Shown piece after piece: positions 29,190 to 33,248 of a DNA stretch of 33,248 nt. The DNA lies in assembly GCF_018614135.1 (NCBI RefSeq), contig NZ_JAGGOW010000172.1, positions 1 to 33,248 on the forward strand, written 5' to 3'. Made by a program: the position numbers and the translations under genes. The first letter of the stretch is position 1, and every line of letters starts with the position of its first letter. The stretch comes from Streptomyces sp. ISL-66. Its GTDB lineage: Bacteria; Actinomycetota; Actinomycetes; Streptomycetales; Streptomycetaceae. The notes under the pieces are model-generated. The model worked only from the letters and a program-made list of their open reading frames with translations. It had not been told where the DNA came from and searched no databases.

Positions 29190-29729
29190 ATGGATGACAG
29201 ACGCACCGTGAAGGTGTCCAAATACGTCTCGAAACACCTGCGGCATCAGCCGGAACGGATCGGACTGGTGCTCGACCCACAGGGCTGGGTCGAGATCGAA
29301 GACCTCCTGAGCGCGGCGGCCGCACACGGTTTCCCCATCAGCCGGGCCGAGCTCGACCACGTCGTCGCCGCCAACGACAAGCAGCGCTTCGCCGTCGACG
29401 GCACCCGGATCCGGGCCAGCCAGGGCCACACCGTCCCCGTGGACCTGGACCTGCCGGAGGCCGAACCGCCCGCGTACCTCTACCACGGCACTGTCGCCGC
29501 CGCCCTGGACGCGATCCGCGCCGAGGGCCTGCGACCGATGGCCCGCCACCACGTGCACCTGTCCCCCGACCGGGAGACGGCGACCCGCGTGGGCGCCCGG
29601 CGCGGCCGGCCGGTCGTCCTCAGCGTGGACGCGGGGGCGATGCGCGCCGCCGGACACGTCTTCCGGATCAGTGCCAACGGGGTGTGGTTGGCGGATGCCG
29701 TGCCCCCGCAATTCCTGCGCTTCCCCTAG
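29190..29729 (+). CDS. kptA: RNA 2'-phosphotransferase
   Basis: A 179-residue KptA/Tpt1 protein. These enzymes transfer an internal RNA 2'-phosphate to NAD+, giving ADP-ribose 1'',2''-cyclic phosphate and nicotinamide. Conserved motifs are visible: SKYVSKHLRH at 10-19, IRASQGH at 74-80, YHGT at 98-101 and HHVHLS at 120-125, containing the Arg/His residues of the active site. In fungi it finishes tRNA splicing; bacteria lack that pathway, and their Tpt1 role is uncertain, perhaps NAD-dependent processing or RNA repair. I chose the ATG at 29190 (MDDRRTVKVSK) from family length. It is divergent from the aquaporin gene. Confidence 0.92.
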   Translation: MDDRRTVKVSKYVSKHLRHQPERIGLVLDPQGWVEIEDLLSAAAAHGFPISRAELDHVVAANDKQRFAVDGTRIRASQGHTVPVDLDLPEAEPPAYLYHGTVAAALDAIRAEGLRPMARHHVHLSPDRETATRVGARRGRPVVLSVDAGAMRAAGHVFRISANGVWLADAVPPQFLRFP

Positions 29730-29928
29730 CCGACGGCGCGGTACGGGAAGGAGACCGGGAGCAGGACCGGGAGCAGAGCCCGGACAAGACCGGGGAGCGG
29801 AACCGGAAGCGTGAAATTCACGAAGGGATTGTCAGATCATCCCCCTACTCTGTTCCTCATTCCGGGATCTGTGAGGGGGGACCTCGCGGTCGCCGAACAC
29901 GCCACGCCAGCACCCGAGGTGACGCACC
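29730..29928 (+). other. Leader region of the HSP90-family gene
   Basis: This 199-bp gap starts with degenerate repeats of ACCGGGAGCAG (about 29754-29800) and contains the perfect palindrome GTGAA-A-TTCAC at 29811-29821. I see no HspR (HAIR) or HrcA (CIRCE) operator, so the downstream gene is not obviously under classical heat-shock control. GGTGA just before the ATG is the ribosome binding site. Confidence 0.45.
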
Positions 29929-31869
29929 ATGACGTCCGCACAACCGACCCCTACCGCGAACGCCAAGGCCGAAGCCGAAGCCCGTGCCAAGGCCGAAGCC
30001 ACAGCCGATGCCGCAGCCGCAGCCGCACCCGAAGCCGCCGATCCCGCGGCGAACACCTTCCAGGTCGATCTGCGCGGTCTGGTCGACCTGCTCTCCCACC
30101 ACCTCTACTCCAGCCCGCGCGTCTACGTCCGCGAGCTGCTCCAGAACGCCGTGGACGCCGTCACCGCCCGCCAGGCCCTGGACCCCGCGGCCGAGATCCG
30201 CATCCGTCTGTCGGCCACCGCGAACCGGGTGACCATCGAGGACAGCGGCATCGGCCTGACCGCCGCCGAGGCCCACTCCCTCCTCGCCACCATCGGCCGC
30301 AGCTCCAAGCGCGGCGGTGACCACGGCCTGGAGACCACCCGTCAGGAGTTCCTAGGCCAGTTCGGCATCGGCCTGCTCGCCTGCTTCGTCGTCGCCCGCC
30401 AGATCCGCGTGGTCACGCGCTCCGCCCGCGACCCCCAGGCCGCGCCCGTCGAATGGCTGGCCACGGACGACGGCTCCTACACCGTCCGCGAGCTGCCCGC
30501 CGATGCCCGCCCGGAGCCCGGTACGACCGTCGTGCTCGAGGGCCGACCGGGCGCCGAGGAGTGGCTCGTCCCGGCCAAGGTCGGGCAGCTGGCCCGCGAC
30601 TACGGCGCCCTCCTCCCCTACGACATCACCTTCGACGACGGCTCCGGCGACGGGCCCCGCCCCGTCACCGACCGGCCCGCCGTCTGGGACCGGACCTTCC
30701 CCACCCCGGCCGCCCGCCGCGTCGCGCTCGCCGGACACTGCGCGCAGCTCTTCGGCTTCACCCCGCTCGACAGCATCGACCTCGACCTGCCCGTCGCCGG
30801 AGTGCGCGGAGTCGCGTACGTCCTGCCCGAGCCGACCAGCCCCGCCCACCGGTCCGGACACCGCGTCCACCTCAAGGGCATGCTGCTGACCGACAAGGCC
30901 GACAACCTGCTGCCCGACTGGGCGTTCTTCGTCCGCGCCGCCCTCGACACCGACACCCTGCGGCCCACCGCGTCCCGCGAGAACCTGTACGACGACGAGA
31001 CCCTGGCCGCCGTACGCGAGGCCCTCGGCGTCCGCATCCGAGGCTGGCTCACCGAGCTCGCCGCGAGCGAACCGGAACGGCTGGCCGCCTTCCTGAGCGT
31101 CCATCACCTCGGTGTGAAGTCGCTGGCCCGCCACGACGCCGAACTGCTCGGCCTGATGCTGCCCTGGCTGCCGTTCGAGACGAGCGACGGTTCGATGAGC
31201 CTGGAGGAGTTCGCCGCCGCGCACTGCGAGATCCACTTCACGCGCACCGTCGAGGAGTTCCGCCAGATCGCCCCGATCGCGGCGGCCCACGGCCTCGGCG
31301 TCATCAACGCCGGTTACACCTACGACGCGGACCTGCTGGCCCTGCTGCCCAGCGTGCGCCCCGACCTCACGGTCGCCGAGCTGGACGCCGGAGCCGTCAC
31401 CGAGCGCCTCGACCCGGTCCCGACCGCCGCCGAGCTGGCCCTCGCCCCCTTCCTGGCCACCGCCCGCACCCGGCTGGAACCCCAGAGCTGTGACGTCGTC
31501 CTGCGCGCCTTCCAGCCCGTCGCCGTCCCCGCGCTCTACCTCGACGACCGCCAGGCCCGCCAGGAACGCGACCGCACCGCCGCCCTCGACAGCGCCGACT
31601 CGCTGTGGAGCGGCATCCTCGGTGCGCTGCGCGGCTCGGCGCCGCGAGCCCGCCTGGTCCTCAACCACAACAACCCGCTGATCCGCCGGATCGCGGCCCT
31701 CCCCGACGAGGCGCTGACCGCCACCGCCGTCGAATCGCTCTACGGGCAGGCCCTGCTGATGTCCCAGCGGCCGCTGCGCGCGGCGGACTCCACCCTGCTC
31801 AACCGGGCCTTCCTCGGGCTCCTGGAATGGGCCACCCACCCCGCCGACACCCGGGAGAACGAGAAGTGA
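29929..31869 (+). CDS. HSP90-family protein (divergent HtpG)
   Basis: A 646-residue GHKL-ATPase chaperone. The first 40 residues are a Lys/Glu/Ala-rich leader not found in HtpG. The HSP90 N-domain follows: E69 in VRELLQNAVDAV (catalytic Glu, with the N/D nucleotide motif usually SNASDA), EDSGIGL at 104-110 (usual DNGIGM), and FLGQFGIGLLACFVV at 141-155, the lid glycine motif. The middle domain carries SRENLYDD (usual SREMLQ-type). The C-terminal part is divergent and there is no MEEVD peptide. ATP binding is well supported. Its stop overlaps the start of the next gene (GTGA), so the two proteins are co-made and probably act together. It is distinct from canonical HtpG by sequence. Confidence 0.9.
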   Translation: MTSAQPTPTANAKAEAEARAKAEATADAAAAAAPEAADPAANTFQVDLRGLVDLLSHHLYSSPRVYVRELLQNAVDAVTARQALDPAAEIRIRLSATANRVTIEDSGIGLTAAEAHSLLATIGRSSKRGGDHGLETTRQEFLGQFGIGLLACFVVARQIRVVTRSARDPQAAPVEWLATDDGSYTVRELPADARPEPGTTVVLEGRPGAEEWLVPAKVGQLARDYGALLPYDITFDDGSGDGPRPVTDRPAVWDRTFPTPAARRVALAGHCAQLFGFTPLDSIDLDLPVAGVRGVAYVLPEPTSPAHRSGHRVHLKGMLLTDKADNLLPDWAFFVRAALDTDTLRPTASRENLYDDETLAAVREALGVRIRGWLTELAASEPERLAAFLSVHHLGVKSLARHDAELLGLMLPWLPFETSDGSMSLEEFAAAHCEIHFTRTVEEFRQIAPIAAAHGLGVINAGYTYDADLLALLPSVRPDLTVAELDAGAVTERLDPVPTAAELALAPFLATARTRLEPQSCDVVLRAFQPVAVPALYLDDRQARQERDRTAALDSADSLWSGILGALRGSAPRARLVLNHNNPLIRRIAALPDEALTATAVESLYGQALLMSQRPLRAADSTLLNRAFLGLLEWATHPADTRENEK

Positions 31870-33248
31870 GCACCATGACGCGCGAGGAGATCGAGCGCGG
31901 GCTGGCCGAGAACCGCCGGGCCCCGGGCGGCGCCGCCCGCAACGCTCACGCCGAGGCGCTGTCCGCCGCCGCCGAGGCCACCGGGGACCGGGAGCTGTTC
32001 CGCGAGGCACTGGACACCCTGATCAACGCCTACCTGTACAGCACCGAGTCGACGAAGATGCTCGTGCCCTTCGCCCGGCTGCTCCAGGAGTACGACAAGG
32101 ATCCCGGCGCCTTCTCCGAGTGGGCCGCCCACTCGCTGTTCTGGCAGTTCAAGTGGGTGGCCACCGCCATCGGCAACTCGCCCGAGGTGCCGCTGGAGTC
32201 CGCCATCGGCTGGCTGGACGAGATGGAACGCCGCTACCGGATCGCCGGCTACGGCGAACGCCCCGTACGCGAGTCCGAGCTGTGGCTCGCCCACGCGACC
32301 GGCGACGACGAGCGGGCCGGGCGGGCGTACGCCCGCTGGCAGGCCGCCGAGCGCGACGACATGAGCGACTGCCACGCCTGCGAACTCAACTCCCAGGGCC
32401 ACTACGCCGTGCTGCGCGGCGACGACGCCGAGGCCCTGGAGGTCTGGCAGCCGGTGCTGACCGGCGAGCGGACCTGCGCCGAGGAGCCCCACCGGGTGCT
32501 GGCCACCTCGCTCTTGCCGCTGGTACGGCTCGGCCGGTTCGACGAGGCCCGCTCGGCCCATCTGCGGGGCTACCGACTGGCCCGGGGCAACGAAAGCCTG
32601 CTGCCCTCCATCGGACGGCACATCGAGTTCTGCGCGCTCACCGGCAACGAGTCGCGCGGCCTGGAGATCCTGGCCGATCACGCGGCACACGTGGCCCCGC
32701 TCGCCAACCTCTCCGACCAGCTGGCCTTCCACGGCGGCGTCCTCGTCCTGCTGCGGCGACTGAAGGAACTGGGGCACGGGCAGAGCCCGGCCGTCCCCTA
32801 CGAGGGTGTCCCGCACAGCGTGTCCGAGCTGTACGAGGCGCTGCGCGCGGGCACGCTCGACATCGCCCGCCGCTTCGACGCGCGCAACCGCGCCACCCGG
32901 ACCTCGGAGCGGTTCCTCGCCCGGATCGGGCAGGCCCCGCTGACCGGGATGCTGCCGCTGGGCGTACGCAGCTCCGCGCTCTCCGCGCTCTCCGCGATCC
33001 CGCAAGCGCCCGCCGTCCCCGGACCGGCCCGGGCACAGGCGTCCGCCTCGGTCCCGGCGCAGGCACCGACGCAGACCCCGGCGCAGGCACCGGACGGAGG
33101 TTTCGCCGAGCTGGTGGAGCGTGCCCGGGCGGCGCGGGACTCCGGGCATCCGGGGTCGGACGCCCTGTGGGCCGAGGTGGCGCTGCGCCCCGAGGCCGCG
33201 GCGGACCCGCTGGCCGCCGCCGACGTGGCCGACCACCGGGCCCTGGCG
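31866..33248 (+). CDS. Large helical, probably TPR-like protein, partial; partner of HSP90-family protein
   Basis: The first 461 codons of a gene that continues past the right edge. The protein is dominated by predicted alpha helices with aromatic/Leu-Ala patterns (for example LFREALDTLINAYLYS, ESELWLAHATGDDERAGRAYARW and EALEVWQP), consistent with degenerate TPR or TPR-like solenoid repeats; I could not fit the strict TPR consensus. A Pro/Ala/Gln-rich linker at about 381-417 separates the helical region from a further domain. The GTG start at 31866 overlaps the HSP90-family stop; an in-frame ATG follows at 31875. Translational coupling suggests a cofactor or client adaptor of that ATPase. 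Confidence 0.75.
   Translation, partial: MSTMTREEIERGLAENRRAPGGAARNAHAEALSAAAEATGDRELFREALDTLINAYLYSTESTKMLVPFARLLQEYDKDPGAFSEWAAHSLFWQFKWVATAIGNSPEVPLESAIGWLDEMERRYRIAGYGERPVRESELWLAHATGDDERAGRAYARWQAAERDDMSDCHACELNSQGHYAVLRGDDAEALEVWQPVLTGERTCAEEPHRVLATSLLPLVRLGRFDEARSAHLRGYRLARGNESLLPSIGRHIEFCALTGNESRGLEILADHAAHVAPLANLSDQLAFHGGVLVLLRRLKELGHGQSPAVPYEGVPHSVSELYEALRAGTLDIARRFDARNRATRTSERFLARIGQAPLTGMLPLGVRSSALSALSAIPQAPAVPGPARAQASASVPAQAPTQTPAQAPDGGFAELVERARAARDSGHPGSDALWAEVALRPEAAADPLAAADVADHRALA

Overview
The window is high-GC DNA (C or G at almost every third codon position, frequent GTG starts, TAGGCT-type -10 boxes a few bases before starts, Tat and lipoprotein secretion genes). Everything points to a Streptomyces chromosome. 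Three perfect copies of the streptomycete parS sequence GTTTCACGTGAAAC and a cluster of DnaA boxes place it, by inference, in the oriC-proximal core. The gene order (htrA-like, glycerophosphodiesterase, SEC-C protein, pepP, copper/DyP operon, pheA, serS, HAD, rhomboid-like, ABC quartet) fits my memory of the S. coelicolor SCO39xx region, but I could not check it.

Layout. 1-5 kb: the N-terminal end of a Pro/Ala-rich protein (probably an HtrA-like protease), a glycerophosphodiesterase, a small HATPase regulator, a SEC-C zinc-motif protein, a convergent intergenic region with two hairpins, a secreted protein and a degenerate primase/polymerase-like protein. 5.4-9.1 kb: a GAF-PP2C phosphatase with an altered metal motif, Xaa-Pro aminopeptidase, and a second HATPase regulator. 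9.3-15.7 kb: a copper-trafficking operon (membrane protein, YcnI, Sco, PCuAC chaperone, CopC-CopD fusion, Tat-exported DyP peroxidase). 15.7-19.3 kb: pheA, a roughly 530-bp DnaA-box region, serS and a HAD phosphatase.

19.4-23.8 kb (minus strand): a rhomboid-like membrane protein flanked by parS sites and two consecutive ATPase/permease pairs of an ABC-2 type transporter cluster. 24.0-28.1 kb: four tightly coupled genes (M24 peptidase-like, EphD-like hydrolase/SDR fusion, a shortened metal-dependent hydrolase, a MerR regulator). 28.2-29.7 kb: aquaporin-like channel divergent from a KptA RNA 2'-phosphotransferase. 29.9 kb to the end: a divergent HSP90-family ATPase overlapping the start of a large helical (TPR-like) protein that runs off the window.

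The genes are mostly housekeeping and conserved. The most interesting signals are chromosomal-architecture elements (parS sites, some inside coding sequence, and DnaA-box clusters), the HSP90/helical-partner pair, the M24-EphD-hydrolase-MerR module with its internally shortened hydrolase, and enzyme-like proteins missing catalytic residues. I saw no tRNA, rRNA, CRISPR array, insertion sequence or prophage.
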